From Kibdelosporangium persicum (GTDB taxonomy: Bacteria; Actinomycetota; Actinomycetes; Mycobacteriales; Pseudonocardiaceae): DNA of 64,000 bases. The stretch is taken from the NCBI RefSeq assembly GCF_013280595.1, contig NZ_JAAATY010000001.1:625987-689986 (forward strand), written 5' to 3'. The notes beneath the pieces were generated by a model, which was given only the letters and a program-made list of their open reading frames with translations, was not told the origin of the DNA and did not search any database. A program made the position numbers and the translations under genes. Below, one piece after another: positions 25,109 to 34,930 of this stretch; positions within the stretch are counted from its first letter, which is position 1, and every line of letters starts with the position of its first letter.

Positions 25109-27912
25109 ACAGCCGAGTCAACCGCACATTCGGCGATCAGCTCAACTGGATGCCGGGCCCGGCGTTCGGTGCCGTGCCGGATCTGCTGGCGGCAGGACAC
25201 GCCGGTCGCCGCCACAATCGTGTCGGCCGGCGACGAGCGGATCGCCGGGAACAGCCGGTCCTCGCCGACCTGCATCGAGATGTCGTAGTGCTCGGCCTCG
25301 AAGCCGAACGACCCGGCCATCCCGCAGCAGCCGGCGTCCAGTTCGGTCACGGTGGCGCCCGGGATGCGGCGCAACAACTCGACCGTCGCCGCCGTGCCGA
25401 CTTCGGCTTTCTGGTGGCAATGCCCGTGGTACAGGATCTTCCGGCCGTCGAACTGCGAGCCGAGGCGGAGTTCGCCCTGGTCGATGGCTTCGACGAGCAG
25501 CTCCTCCACCTGCCGGACGCGTGCGGCGACGGACTTGACGGCCGGGTTGTCCGGCAGCAAGGACAAGTACTCGTCCTGCAACGTGTACACGCATGACGGC
25601 TCGCACCCGACGATCGGGCCATCCGTGGCAGCGAGTCGCGCGGTCAACGCGGTCGCCTTGGTCTTGGCGTCGTCCAGCAGTCCCTTGGAGATGCCCGCAC
25701 GGCCGCAGCAGCCGGACGACTCCAGCCGGACCTGCCAGCCCGCCTGCTCCAGCAGCGAGATCGCGGCGCGGCCGACACCGGGTTCGGTGAAGGTGGTGAA
25801 CGAGTCGGCGAGGAACGTGACCGTGCGGCCGGAAGTGGAGCCGGTGTGACGGCGGAACCAGCGGATCAGGTTCTCCCGCTTGAACTCCGGCAACGGCCGT
25901 TGCGCGGCGATGCCCAGCAGCCTGCGGGCGAAGCGGAAGCGTCCGGCCAGATTGGACACCGGGGCCGTCGCCGAGCCGAGCCGGTTCATCGTCCTGATCG
26001 CACCGAAGACCCGGGACCGCAGGGGAGTACCGGACTGGGCGTGCTTCTGGGCGAGAGTTTCGCTCTTCAGCGCGGCCATGTCCACGCCGAGCGGGCATTC
26101 GCTCTTGCATGCCTTGCACATCAGGCACAGGTCGAGAACCTCGTGCAGCCTCGAATCGCCGAGAGCAGCGGCCGGATCGGCCGAGGACAGCGCCTTGACG
26201 AGCGCGTTCGCCCGGCCGCGGGTGGAGTCCTCCTCGTTGCGGGTGGCCATGTACGACGGGCACATCACGCCGGTCGCGCTCTTGCGGCACAGTCCGATGT
26301 TCATGCAGCGGTCCGCCGCGCTGCGCATGTCGCCGAGGAACGTCAGGTGTGTCGTCAGCGGTTTGGCCGCAGGCAGTGCCGGGTCCCGCAGATGGTCGGT
26401 CATCGCGGGCGAGTCGACGATCTTGCCGGGGTTGAGCACGTTGTCCGGGTCGAAGATGTGCTTGGCCTGGCGCATCGCCTCGTAGAGGGTGTCGCCGAAC
26501 AGTGTGCGGTTGAACTCGCTGCGGACCAGGCCGTCGCCGTGTTCGCTGGAGTTGGCGCCGCCGAACTCGACCACCAGGTCACGGACTTCCTCCGCGACCG
26601 CCCGCATCGCCGCGACCTCGTCCGGGTTGGTGAGGTCGACGAAGGGCCGGACGTGCAGGCAGCCGACCGACGCGTGCCCGTAGAACCCGGCCTTCATCCC
26701 GTGCCGCGACAGGATCTCCCGGAACCTGGTGCTGTACTCGATCAACCGGGACGGGTGGACGGCCGTGTCCTCCACGAAGGCCTGCGGCCGCCGTGAACCG
26801 ACACTCGACGCCATCAGCAGGCCGAGCCCGGCTTTGCGGACCTTGAGCAACGCGTTCTGTTGCGCCGGTGTCTCGGCACGCAGCGTGTGGTAGCCGTGGG
26901 AGTGCTTCTCCCACAACGAAGCCAGGCGGTCCAGCTCAGCGACGGCGGCAGCCTGGGTGTCGCCGGTGAACGTGACGAACAGCAGCGCTTCCGGGTCGCC
27001 TGCCAGGAAACTGGCGAGCCGCCGGTACTCCAGTTTCTGCCGGGACAGGTCCAGGATCGTCTTGTCGATCAGTTCGACCGCGGCCGGGTCGCACGCCAGC
27101 GCGTCGTCGGTCGCGGCGATGGCGGCCTCGATCGAGGTGAAGTGCCCGACCGCGATCACGGTGTGCTTCGGCTTGGGCACGAGACCGACGACCGCGGACG
27201 TCGCGACGACCAGCGTGCCCTCGGAGCCGACTACGAACTTGGCCAGGTCGAAGGGACCGTCCGCCAACCGGTCCAGGCGGTACCCGCCCGCACGCCGCCA
27301 GAACCGGGGGAAACCGTCGGCGATGGCCGGCCGGTTCGCGTCCACCAGCGCCGTCAACGCGGAGTCGAACCTCGACGGCGTTCCTGGCGCGAAGGTGGCC
27401 GTGTTCCCGTCGGAGAGCACGACTTCCAGTGACCGCACGTGGTCGATCGTCATGCCGTACCGGACCGACCCGCTGCCCGCGGAGTTGTTGCCGATCATCC
27501 CGCCGATCGTGGCGCGGTTGCTGGTCGACGTGTCCGGCCCGAACATCATCCCGTGCGCCGACGCGGCCCGGTTCAGGTCGTCCTGCACGACACCGGGCTG
27601 GACGTGTGCCACCCCGGCTTCGGGGTCCAGCGCCAGGATGCGGTTCATGTGCCGGGAGAAGTCCAGCACCACACCGGGTCCCACGGTCTGGCCGGCCAGG
27701 CTTGTGCCGCCGCCGCGCGCCAGCACCGGAACGCCATACGAACGGGCAATGCTGACGGCCGCGACCACGTCGTCGCTGTGCCGTGGGAACACAACGCCCT
27801 CAGGCGTGATCGAGTACATGCTCGCGTCGCGTGAGAACAAGTGCCGCGTGTACGAATCGAACGCGACTTCGCCGTCGAGCGCCTTGCGTAGCGCCTCTGC
27901 CAGGTCACTCAT
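25105..27912 (-). CDS. FAD-linked oxidase / Fe-S fusion (YdiJ-like)
   Basis: 935 residues. The N-terminal FAD-binding PCMH domain (about 30-230) shows LARGGGTSLAGQTVG and GGMIGNNSAGSGSVRYG; the FAD-oxidase C-terminal domain runs to about 510. A ferredoxin-like domain has CMNIGLCRKSATGVMC and CLMCKACKSECPLGVD, and two CCG domains follow (SSGCCGRAG, DAGCCGMAG). This is a D-2-hydroxyacid (lactate, glycolate or 2-hydroxyglutarate type) dehydrogenase fused to its electron-transfer subunit. Its coupling to a glyoxylate-type aminotransferase favours a small hydroxyacid as substrate. ATG at 27912. Confidence 0.85.
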   Translation of the reverse strand: MSDLAEALRKALDGEVAFDSYTRHLFSRDASMYSITPEGVVFPRHSDDVVAAVSIARSYGVPVLARGGGTSLAGQTVGPGVVLDFSRHMNRILALDPEAGVAHVQPGVVQDDLNRAASAHGMMFGPDTSTSNRATIGGMIGNNSAGSGSVRYGMTIDHVRSLEVVLSDGNTATFAPGTPSRFDSALTALVDANRPAIADGFPRFWRRAGGYRLDRLADGPFDLAKFVVGSEGTLVVATSAVVGLVPKPKHTVIAVGHFTSIEAAIAATDDALACDPAAVELIDKTILDLSRQKLEYRRLASFLAGDPEALLFVTFTGDTQAAAVAELDRLASLWEKHSHGYHTLRAETPAQQNALLKVRKAGLGLLMASSVGSRRPQAFVEDTAVHPSRLIEYSTRFREILSRHGMKAGFYGHASVGCLHVRPFVDLTNPDEVAAMRAVAEEVRDLVVEFGGANSSEHGDGLVRSEFNRTLFGDTLYEAMRQAKHIFDPDNVLNPGKIVDSPAMTDHLRDPALPAAKPLTTHLTFLGDMRSAADRCMNIGLCRKSATGVMCPSYMATRNEEDSTRGRANALVKALSSADPAAALGDSRLHEVLDLCLMCKACKSECPLGVDMAALKSETLAQKHAQSGTPLRSRVFGAIRTMNRLGSATAPVSNLAGRFRFARRLLGIAAQRPLPEFKRENLIRWFRRHTGSTSGRTVTFLADSFTTFTEPGVGRAAISLLEQAGWQVRLESSGCCGRAGISKGLLDDAKTKATALTARLAATDGPIVGCEPSCVYTLQDEYLSLLPDNPAVKSVAARVRQVEELLVEAIDQGELRLGSQFDGRKILYHGHCHQKAEVGTAATVELLRRIPGATVTELDAGCCGMAGSFGFEAEHYDISMQVGEDRLFPAIRSSPADTIVAATGVSCRQQIRHGTERRARHPVELIAECAVDSAV

Positions 27913-29057
27913 GCGTCCGCCAAAACCGACAGCGCGGCCGTGACACCGTCCGGCTTCACCGGCACCCCGGCGAGTCGCAGTCCCATTTGGACACCGGACA
28001 GCGTGCCCGCGAGGCTGAGGTCGTTGAAGTGGCCCAGATGCCCGATCCGGAAGACCTTGCCCGCGACCTTGCCGAGCCCGGCGCCCAGTGACATGTCGAA
28101 CCGGTCGAGGATCACTTCACGCAGCTTGTCGGCGTCATGGCCCTCGGGCATCAGGATCGCGGTCAACGTGTTCGAGTACGCCTGAGGATCGGCACACAAC
28201 AACTCAAGGCCCCAGGCCTGCACAGCCGCGCGGGTTGCCGCCGCGTGCCGGGCGTGCCGGGCGTACACCTGCGGAAGGCCCTCGGCGTGCAGCATCCGCA
28301 ACGCCTCACGCAGCCCGTACAGCAAATTCGTCGGTGGTGTGTAAGGGAAAGCGCCTCGCTTGTTGGCCTCGATGATCGGTTTCCAGTCCCAGTACGACTT
28401 CGGCAGCCGAGCCGACTCGGACGCCGCGAGTGCCTTGGCGCTGACGGCGTTGATCCCCAGCCCCGGCGGGAGCATGAGCCCTTTCTGGGAGCAGGAAACG
28501 GTGACGTCCACATTCCACTCGTCGTGCCGGTAGTCAACGGAACCCAGGGAGGACACCGTATCCACCATCAGCAAGGCCGGATGATCGCCCATGGCCCGCC
28601 GCACGGCCGCGATGTCGCTGGTCACGCCGGTCGAAGTCTCGTTGTGCACCACGAGGACCGCTTTGACGTCGGGCGTCAGCCGAGCCGGCACCTCGGCCGG
28701 ATCGACACCGTGCCGCCAGTCCCCCGGCACGAAATCGACCTCCAGGCCGAGTTGCCGCGCCATCGCCTGCCACAGCGTGGCGAAGTGCCCGGTCTCGAAG
28801 CACAGCACGCGGTCACCGGGACTCAACGTGTTGACCAGCGCGGCCTCCCACGCACCGGTCCCGGAAGACGGATACAGCACGACGTCACCGGACGTGCCGA
28901 CCACCGGCTTGAGCGGTTCGACGACCTCGGGCACCAGTGCGGCGAACCGCGGCCCACGGTGGTCGATGGTGGCCGCCGACATGGCCCTGAGCACCTGGTC
29001 CGGAACGTTGGTGGGGCCAGGGATCTGGAGAAAGTGACGTCCGCTGGCGAAACTCAT
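27909..29057 (-). CDS. Class V aminotransferase, serine/alanine-glyoxylate type
   Basis: 382 residues. The N-terminal LQIPGPTNVPDQVLRAM, VVHNETSTGV and VDTVSSLGS are family signatures, and the PLP lysine is in SCSQKGLMLPPGLG. These enzymes move an amino group from serine or alanine to glyoxylate. The stop overlaps the FAD/Fe-S oxidase start by 4 bp, which suggests the oxidase makes the oxo-acid that the aminotransferase uses, or the reverse. It is divergent from the MatC-like transporter. Confidence 0.85.
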   Translation of the reverse strand: MSFASGRHFLQIPGPTNVPDQVLRAMSAATIDHRGPRFAALVPEVVEPLKPVVGTSGDVVLYPSSGTGAWEAALVNTLSPGDRVLCFETGHFATLWQAMARQLGLEVDFVPGDWRHGVDPAEVPARLTPDVKAVLVVHNETSTGVTSDIAAVRRAMGDHPALLMVDTVSSLGSVDYRHDEWNVDVTVSCSQKGLMLPPGLGINAVSAKALAASESARLPKSYWDWKPIIEANKRGAFPYTPPTNLLYGLREALRMLHAEGLPQVYARHARHAAATRAAVQAWGLELLCADPQAYSNTLTAILMPEGHDADKLREVILDRFDMSLGAGLGKVAGKVFRIGHLGHFNDLSLAGTLSGVQMGLRLAGVPVKPDGVTAALSVLADA

Positions 29058-29167
29058 ACCCCTGAATACCTCTCCTGCTCGTCAACTCTTGACGTGATCC
29101 AGACGATACGTCTAATTTCTATGGACGAACAGCTAATTCCGAAATGCGGAATCCCTCGGAGCCGCGT

Positions 29168-30433
29168 ATGTCGGTGGAGATCATCTCGATCCTGGTTCTC
29201 GTCGCGGTCTTCGTGCTCGGAACCACGTTGTCGATCAACATGGGTGTGCTGGCGTTCGTCGCCGCGTTCGCCGTCGGCACGCTCGCCGCGGACAAGTCGG
29301 CCGACGAGATCGTCGGCGGTTTCCCCAGCAACCTCTTCGTGATCCTCGTCGGTGTCACGTATCTGTTCGCCATCGCCAAGAGCAACGGCACTGTCGACTG
29401 GCTGGTCAGCGTCGCCATCCGGATCGTCGGCGGCCGGGTCGTGGCGATCCCGTGGATCATGTTCCTGATCACCGCCGTGCTGACCGCGTTCGGCGCGGTC
29501 GTCCCGGCGGCCGTGGCGATCATCGCGCCGATCGCGATGGGCTTCGCCACCCGGTACAAGATCAGCCCGGTGCTGATGGGCCTGCTGGTCATCAACGGCG
29601 CCAGCGCGGGCGGGTTCTCGCCGCTGAGCATCTTCGGCGGGATCACAAACGGCGTGGTGGAACGCAGCGACCTGCCGGGCAGCCCGATGACGTTGTTCGT
29701 CGCGTCCTTCGTCTTCAACCTGCTGCTCAGCGTGGTGGTGTTCGTCATCTTCGGCGGACGGCACCTGGTGCGCCACAAGGTGACCGACGAGATCGCACCC
29801 ACCTCCGGCCCGGGCACGGTCCAGGCACCGGTCCGGTTGGACCACAACCGGATTCTCACTCTGGTCGGCATCGTCGGCCTCGCGGTCGGTGCGTTGTTCT
29901 TCGACCTCGACGTCGGACTGCTGTCCCTCACCGTGGTCGTGGTGCTCACGCTGGTCTCTCCGTCGACCACGCGGGACGCCGTCGACCGGGTCGCGTGGAC
30001 GACAGTCCTGCTGATCTGCGGCATCGTGACATACGTCAGCCTGCTGGAGGACATCGGCACGGTCGACTACCTCGGCCACGGTGTGGCGGGCATCGGTGTG
30101 CCGCTGCTCGGCGCGTTGCTGATCTGCCTGATCGGCGCGGCGGTCTCGGCGTTCGCGTCGACGACGGGCATTCTCGGCGCGCTGATCCCGCTGGCCGTAC
30201 CGTTCCTGCAGACCGGACAGGTCGGGGCGATCGGGCTGATCACGGCGCTCGCGCTGTCGTCTTCGGTGGTGGACGCGAGCCCGTTCTCCACCAGTGGCGC
30301 GCTGACCGTGGCCAGTGCTCCGCCGGAGTCCCGTGAGCTGGTGTTCAAGCGGTTGATGGCGTGGGGTTTCACCATGATCGCGGTGGCGCCGCTCGTCACA
30401 TGGCTTGTCCTCGTCGTTCCGGGTTGGCTGTAG
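29168..30433 (+). CDS. MatC/SLC13-like dicarboxylate carrier
   Basis: 421 residues, about 11 membrane helices. The start SVEIISILVLVAVFVLGTTLSINMG and VINGASAGGFSPLSIFGGITNG are typical of MatC-type (malonate/dicarboxylate) permeases of the IT superfamily. ATG at 29168 is taken, as the frame upstream has no family sequence. It is followed 3 bp later by a CoA transferase and is divergent from the aminotransferase, so import and CoA activation of an organic acid are probably linked. Confidence 0.8.
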   Translation: MSVEIISILVLVAVFVLGTTLSINMGVLAFVAAFAVGTLAADKSADEIVGGFPSNLFVILVGVTYLFAIAKSNGTVDWLVSVAIRIVGGRVVAIPWIMFLITAVLTAFGAVVPAAVAIIAPIAMGFATRYKISPVLMGLLVINGASAGGFSPLSIFGGITNGVVERSDLPGSPMTLFVASFVFNLLLSVVVFVIFGGRHLVRHKVTDEIAPTSGPGTVQAPVRLDHNRILTLVGIVGLAVGALFFDLDVGLLSLTVVVVLTLVSPSTTRDAVDRVAWTTVLLICGIVTYVSLLEDIGTVDYLGHGVAGIGVPLLGALLICLIGAAVSAFASTTGILGALIPLAVPFLQTGQVGAIGLITALALSSSVVDASPFSTSGALTVASAPPESRELVFKRLMAWGFTMIAVAPLVTWLVLVVPGWL

Positions 30434-30436
30434 GCC

Positions 30437-31600
30437 ATGCCTCTGAGTGGAATCACCGTGCTTGAGGTCGGCGTGTTCATGGCGGGCCCGTACGCCACCA
30501 TGCAGCTCGCCGACCTCGGCGCGGAGGTGCTGAAGATCGAGAACCCGGCTGGTGGTGACCCGGTCCGCCAGGCCGGGCCGTTCGTGGACGGCACCAGCTC
30601 ACCTTTCGCCCGGCTGAACCGGAACAAGAAGTCCGTCGCGCTCGACCTGAAGTCACCGGACGGGCGCGCGGCTTTCCGGCGGCTCGCCGACCACGCCGAC
30701 GTGCTCGTGGAGAACCTCCGGCCAGGCGCGTTGCGTGCGCTGCGGCTGGACTACGAGACCCTGCGGCAGTCCAATCCGCGGCTGATCTACGCCTCGGCGT
30801 CCGGCTGGGGCCAGGACGGTCCGCTCGCGGGGCTGCCTGGACTGGACATCATGGCGCAGGCACGCAGCGGGCTGATGAGCATCACGGGCTCGCCCGGCGG
30901 GCCCCCGGCGAAAGTCGGCGTGCCCGTGTGCGACCTGGTATGCGGGTTGTACGTCGCCATGGCCGTCATAGCGGCGCTGCGCGAACGCGACCGGAGTGGC
31001 GAAGGTCAGTACATCGACGTGAGCCTGCTCGAATCCGGGGTGTCGCTGGCGGTGTGGGAGGCCGGGAAGTACTTCGCCACCGGCGAGGTCGGCGGGCCGC
31101 TCGGCACCGCACACCAGAGCCAGGCGCCATACCAGGCCGTGCGGTGCGCGGACGGCTGGCTCACGCTCGGCGCGATCACCCCGAAAACCTGGCTGGGCCT
31201 GACGGAAGTGCTTGGCCTGCAAGCGATCGCGAACGACGGTCGGTTCGAGGACGCGTACCGGCGCAAGGAGAACGTGGCCGAGTTGATCCCGATCATCGAA
31301 CAAGCCACCCAGACGTGGACGGTCGCGGATCTCGTCGCCGCACTGGACCGCGCCGAGGTGCCGTGTGCGCCGATCTCGGACTACGGCGAGGTTTTCACCG
31401 CCGAGGCGCTGACCGAGCGGGACTTCTTCTGGGACGCGCCCGGTGGCGTGCGCCAACTGGGCTCGCCGATGCGCTTGTCCCGCACGCCCACCCGGCGCGA
31501 CGCCGCCGGACCTGCGCTCGGAGCGGATACGCGTGCGGCGCTGCTCGCAGTCGGGTACACCAATGACGAGATCGACTCGCTGGTCGGAGGACAGTCATGA
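30437..31600 (+). CDS. Class III CoA transferase (CaiB/BaiF)
   Basis: 387 residues. Family marks are LSGITVLEVGVFMAGPYATMQLADLGAEVLKIE (in part: FMAGPYATMQLADLGAEV), LVENLRPGALRALRLDY and the catalytic aspartate in GLDIMAQARSG. Such enzymes move CoA between a CoA thioester and a free acid. It lies between the MatC-like carrier and an enoyl-CoA hydratase with 3-bp and 4-bp junctions, which fits CoA activation of an imported dicarboxylate. Confidence 0.86.
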   Translation: MPLSGITVLEVGVFMAGPYATMQLADLGAEVLKIENPAGGDPVRQAGPFVDGTSSPFARLNRNKKSVALDLKSPDGRAAFRRLADHADVLVENLRPGALRALRLDYETLRQSNPRLIYASASGWGQDGPLAGLPGLDIMAQARSGLMSITGSPGGPPAKVGVPVCDLVCGLYVAMAVIAALRERDRSGEGQYIDVSLLESGVSLAVWEAGKYFATGEVGGPLGTAHQSQAPYQAVRCADGWLTLGAITPKTWLGLTEVLGLQAIANDGRFEDAYRRKENVAELIPIIEQATQTWTVADLVAALDRAEVPCAPISDYGEVFTAEALTERDFFWDAPGGVRQLGSPMRLSRTPTRRDAAGPALGADTRAALLAVGYTNDEIDSLVGGQS

Positions 31601-32364
31601 GCCTTGTCGTGGAGCAGGACGGCGCCGTGCTCACGGTCATCTTCAACCGTCCTGACAAGCACAACGCCATGACGTTCGACATGTACGAGCGCCTGGCCGA
31701 GGCGTGCGAGCACGCCGACAGCGACGACGGCATCCGTGCGATGGTGCTGCGGGGCGCGGGCCGTCAGGCGTTCGTGTCGGGCACGGACATCACGCAGTTC
31801 CGGGAGTTCGAGACCGGTGAGGACGGCATCGAGTACGAACGCCGGATCGCCGAGGTGCTCACGCGCCTGGAAGACGTGACCGTGCCGACGGTCGCGGTCA
31901 TCCACGGCTATTGCGTCGGCGCGGGCCTTGCCATCGCCGCCGTCTGCGACCTTCGCGTCGCGGGCACGTCCGCACGGTTCGGCGTCCCGATCGCGCGGAC
32001 ACTGGGCAACTGCCTGTCGATGAACTCGTACTCCCTGCTGGTGCAGCACCTCGGCCCGGCACGCGCGATGGACATGCTGCTCAGGGCCAAGATGGTGACC
32101 GGCGGTGACGCCAAGACGGCAGGGTTCGTGCACGAGCTGTGCGGCGACGACGATCTGGACCGGACCGCGAACGCCGTGGTCGGCACGGTGCTGCGGCACG
32201 CTCCGCTGAGCATGTGGGCCGCCAAACAGGCGATCGCCCGGCTGCGCCGAGCTGCCCTGCCGGATGGCGACGACATCGTCAGGAAGGTCTTCGGCAGCGA
32301 GGACTTCCACCACGCGGTGGCCGTGTTCGGCAGCAAGCAGCAGGTCAGGTGGAGCGGGCGTTAG
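31597..32364 (+). CDS. Enoyl-CoA hydratase/isomerase family protein
   Basis: 255 residues, crotonase fold (RQAFVSGTDITQF, GYCVGAGLAIAAVCDLRVAG). ATG at 31597 overlaps the CoA transferase stop by 4 bp. It is the last gene of the carrier-CoA transferase-hydratase unit and probably hydrates the unsaturated CoA ester formed by its neighbour, or cleaves a hydroxyacyl-CoA. The 3' end overlaps the convergent DUF574 methyltransferase by 4 bp. Confidence 0.84.
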   Translation: MSLVVEQDGAVLTVIFNRPDKHNAMTFDMYERLAEACEHADSDDGIRAMVLRGAGRQAFVSGTDITQFREFETGEDGIEYERRIAEVLTRLEDVTVPTVAVIHGYCVGAGLAIAAVCDLRVAGTSARFGVPIARTLGNCLSMNSYSLLVQHLGPARAMDMLLRAKMVTGGDAKTAGFVHELCGDDDLDRTANAVVGTVLRHAPLSMWAAKQAIARLRRAALPDGDDIVRKVFGSEDFHHAVAVFGSKQQVRWSGR

Positions 32365-33236
32365 ACCTTACGGCCGACGCCGCACCAGCCGAGGTAGTAG
32401 GCGGACATGTCGTTGTCGATCGGGTTGTCCGGGCGCCAGTCCGGCGGGTGCACGATGCCCGGCTCCTCCAGCTCCCAGCCTTCGAACAGCCGCTCCATCT
32501 CGGCTTTCGTGCGGGTGTGCAGCCGTGTCGTGGTGTTCCGGTACGCGTCGACGAACGCCGCGACCTGGTCTTTCTGCTCCTGCGGCGCCTCGTCGGACGC
32601 GATGTGCGACAGCGCGAGCTTGCTGCCGGGCGCTAATCGTGACCGGTAGTGCGCGATCAGCTCGGCCGGCTTGTCCTCGTCGCCGATGAAGTGCAGTAAC
32701 GCCACCATCAGCAGGCAGACCGGCTTGTCGAAGTCGATCAGCGCACGGGTGCGCGGGTGGTCCAGGATGCCGTCCGGATCGCGCAGGTCCTCCTGGATCA
32801 TCGCGACCCGGTCGGTGACCCGCTGCTCCTCCAGCCTGATCTGCGAGGTCTGCACCGCGATGGTGTTCGAGTCGACGTAGACCACGTGCGCGGACGGGTT
32901 GGCCTTCAGCGCGATCTCGTGCACGTTGCCGACCGTCGGCGCGCCCGAGCCGATGTCGAGGAACTGCGTGATGCCCGAGGCCGCGGCTTCCTGCACCGCG
33001 CGCCGCAGGAACGACCGGTTGCTGCGCGCGAGCGGCTTGATCGACGGCAGGATCCGCTCGACCTTGTCGACGAACGCGCGGTCGATCGCCGTGTTGTGCG
33101 AGCCGCCGAGATAGGCGTCGTACACGCGGTCGGGCGAGGGTAAGGACGTGTCGATGCCCGCCGCCTCCAGCCACGCGATCACCGCGGTGTCCTGGAATGG
33201 GGATTCGTACTCGGACGTGCGGTGGTCGGACGTCAT
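32361..33236 (-). CDS. DUF574 SAM-dependent methyltransferase
   Basis: 291 residues. The signatures PSPDRVYDAYLGGSHN, NRSFLRRAV, FLDIGSGAPTVGNVHE (SAM motif) and VVYVDSNTIAV define the actinobacterial DUF574/Methyltransf_19 family, which is abundant in filamentous actinomycetes and mostly uncharacterised. ATG at 33236 follows GGGAGCC. It has no obvious partner. Confidence 0.88.
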   Translation of the reverse strand: MTSDHRTSEYESPFQDTAVIAWLEAAGIDTSLPSPDRVYDAYLGGSHNTAIDRAFVDKVERILPSIKPLARSNRSFLRRAVQEAAASGITQFLDIGSGAPTVGNVHEIALKANPSAHVVYVDSNTIAVQTSQIRLEEQRVTDRVAMIQEDLRDPDGILDHPRTRALIDFDKPVCLLMVALLHFIGDEDKPAELIAHYRSRLAPGSKLALSHIASDEAPQEQKDQVAAFVDAYRNTTTRLHTRTKAEMERLFEGWELEEPGIVHPPDWRPDNPIDNDMSAYYLGWCGVGRKV

Positions 33237-33287
33237 CGGGCTCCCTGTCAGCAGGCCGTCACGCTGGGAAACCGAGTCTAGCGTGGA

Positions 33288-34772
33288 CTACTTGCCGTCT
33301 GAAGCGATCTTGAGCTGACCGCCGGTCTTCATCACACGCAACTCCTTGTGCTGCGCGTTTCCCGGTCCGTAGGTCACGTCCACCGGCACGGTCACCGAAC
33401 CGTCGGCGTTGTTGCGCACGCCGTTGGCGTTGCGGGAACTGAACTGCGGATACTGCGACCAGTACTGGGTGAACGCGTCCAGCGAGCCGAAACTGGCCTG
33501 CACCTCGGGCGTGAGCATGGCCCACCGGGTGGCCGGGTCGGCCTGGTTGTAGTACCTGATCACCAACTGGCCCGCGGAGCTCCAGTCGATCGGGCCCTCG
33601 TTCTGGCCCTGCGGGCTCGGCGGCGTGACGGACGACGGCGGCTGCTCAGGCGTCTCGGACGGCGTCGCCTGGACGGTCACCGTGGTCTGCGACGGGGTGG
33701 TCGGCGGCGGCGGCGCGGCCGAGTTGTTCGAGTCCTGCGAGCTGAGCACGGTCGCGATGACACCGCCCAGCACGGCAGCGGCCACGATCGCGCCGACGAC
33801 GGCAGCGACGCGCTTGTTCCTGCCCGGTTGTTGCTGTTGCTGCCGCTCGGGCGGCCGCTGCGCCGGTGGCGGCGGTGGCGGTCCCGGCTGCTGAACGGGC
33901 GGCTTGGCCGGTGCCTGGACCGCCACGGGCGCGACCAAGGTCGGCTGGGCCGGAGCGGCCTGCTTCGGCGGCGCCGCCGCGGGCACCTGCGTCTTCGGCA
34001 CGGCCACGGTCGCACCACCGGCGACCTCGCCCAACGTGGCGACCAGCTCGGGCATGGTCGGCCGGTCGGCGGGCTCCAGGCTGAGCATCTGCATCAGGCA
34101 CTTGGTCAGCGAGCCCGCCTGCTTGGGCTCCGGCACCTTGCCCATGGCCACGGCGTAGAGCTGGGCCAGCGGGTTGTCCTTGAAACCGTACGGCGGCTGC
34201 CCCTCGACCGCGTGGTACAGCGTCGCACCCAGCGAGAACACGTCCGACGCCCGGGTCGGGTCCTGGCCGCGGGCGACTTCCGGCGCGAGGTACGCGGGCG
34301 TCCCGGCGAGCATGCCGACCGAGGACTGCGTCATCGTGCCGTCGTCGGTCGACCGCGAGATGCCGAAGTCGGTGATCTTCACCTGGCCGCTGTCGTCGAT
34401 CAGGATGTTGCCCGGCTTGACGTCCCGGTGCACGATCCCGGCAGCGTGCGCCGCGGTCAGCGCGGTGGCCACCTGCACGCCGATCTGGGCGGTCTCCTCC
34501 GGGGAGAGCGTGCCGCGTTCGCCCAACAGCCCGGAAAGGCTCAGCGACGGCAGGTACTCCATGATCAGACAGGGATCGCCGTCGTGTTCGGCCACGTCGA
34601 ACAAGGCGATGGCGTTGCGGTGCTGCAACCGCGCCGCGATCCGGCCCTCCCGCATCGCCCGGCGGCGCGCGTCGGCGGCCTGGCTCTCGGAGAGCCCAGC
34701 GCGCATCAACAGTTGCTTGATAGCAACCGTACGGTCAAGCCGCTCGTCGCGTGCCTGCCAGACGATGCCCAT
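33288..34772 (-). CDS. Membrane serine/threonine protein kinase, start unresolved
   Basis: The frame from ATG 34772 gives 494 residues with the PknB-type core: VAIKQLL (lysine), IVHRDVKPGNILI and KITDFGIS. A Pro-rich linker, one membrane helix (VAAVVGAIVAAAVLGGVIATVL, in part AAVVGAIVAAAVLGG) and an external C-terminal domain of about 110 residues follow. The glycine-rich loop IGSGAMG straddles this ATG, so translation must begin upstream. The frame is open to 34871 but has no ATG, GTG or TTG. ATC at 34835 (GAGGGA nine bases upstream) or CTG at 34820 are the likely starts. It probably senses an extracellular ligand. Confidence 0.85.
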   Translation of the reverse strand: MGIVWQARDERLDRTVAIKQLLMRAGLSESQAADARRRAMREGRIAARLQHRNAIALFDVAEHDGDPCLIMEYLPSLSLSGLLGERGTLSPEETAQIGVQVATALTAAHAAGIVHRDVKPGNILIDDSGQVKITDFGISRSTDDGTMTQSSVGMLAGTPAYLAPEVARGQDPTRASDVFSLGATLYHAVEGQPPYGFKDNPLAQLYAVAMGKVPEPKQAGSLTKCLMQMLSLEPADRPTMPELVATLGEVAGGATVAVPKTQVPAAAPPKQAAPAQPTLVAPVAVQAPAKPPVQQPGPPPPPPAQRPPERQQQQQPGRNKRVAAVVGAIVAAAVLGGVIATVLSSQDSNNSAAPPPPTTPSQTTVTVQATPSETPEQPPSSVTPPSPQGQNEGPIDWSSAGQLVIRYYNQADPATRWAMLTPEVQASFGSLDAFTQYWSQYPQFSSRNANGVRNNADGSVTVPVDVTYGPGNAQHKELRVMKTGGQLKIASDGK

Positions 34773-34930
34773 CGCGCCACTGCCGATGGTGTCCAGCAGC
34801 CGGTAGCGACCGGCGACCAGCTGCCCCTTTTCGATGACGACTCTTCCCTCGCGTGCGTGTACCTGACGGCGTCAACCTTATCGAACCGTGCCCGCCCCGG
34901 AACGACACGGCACGGGGTCGACCGATAGCA

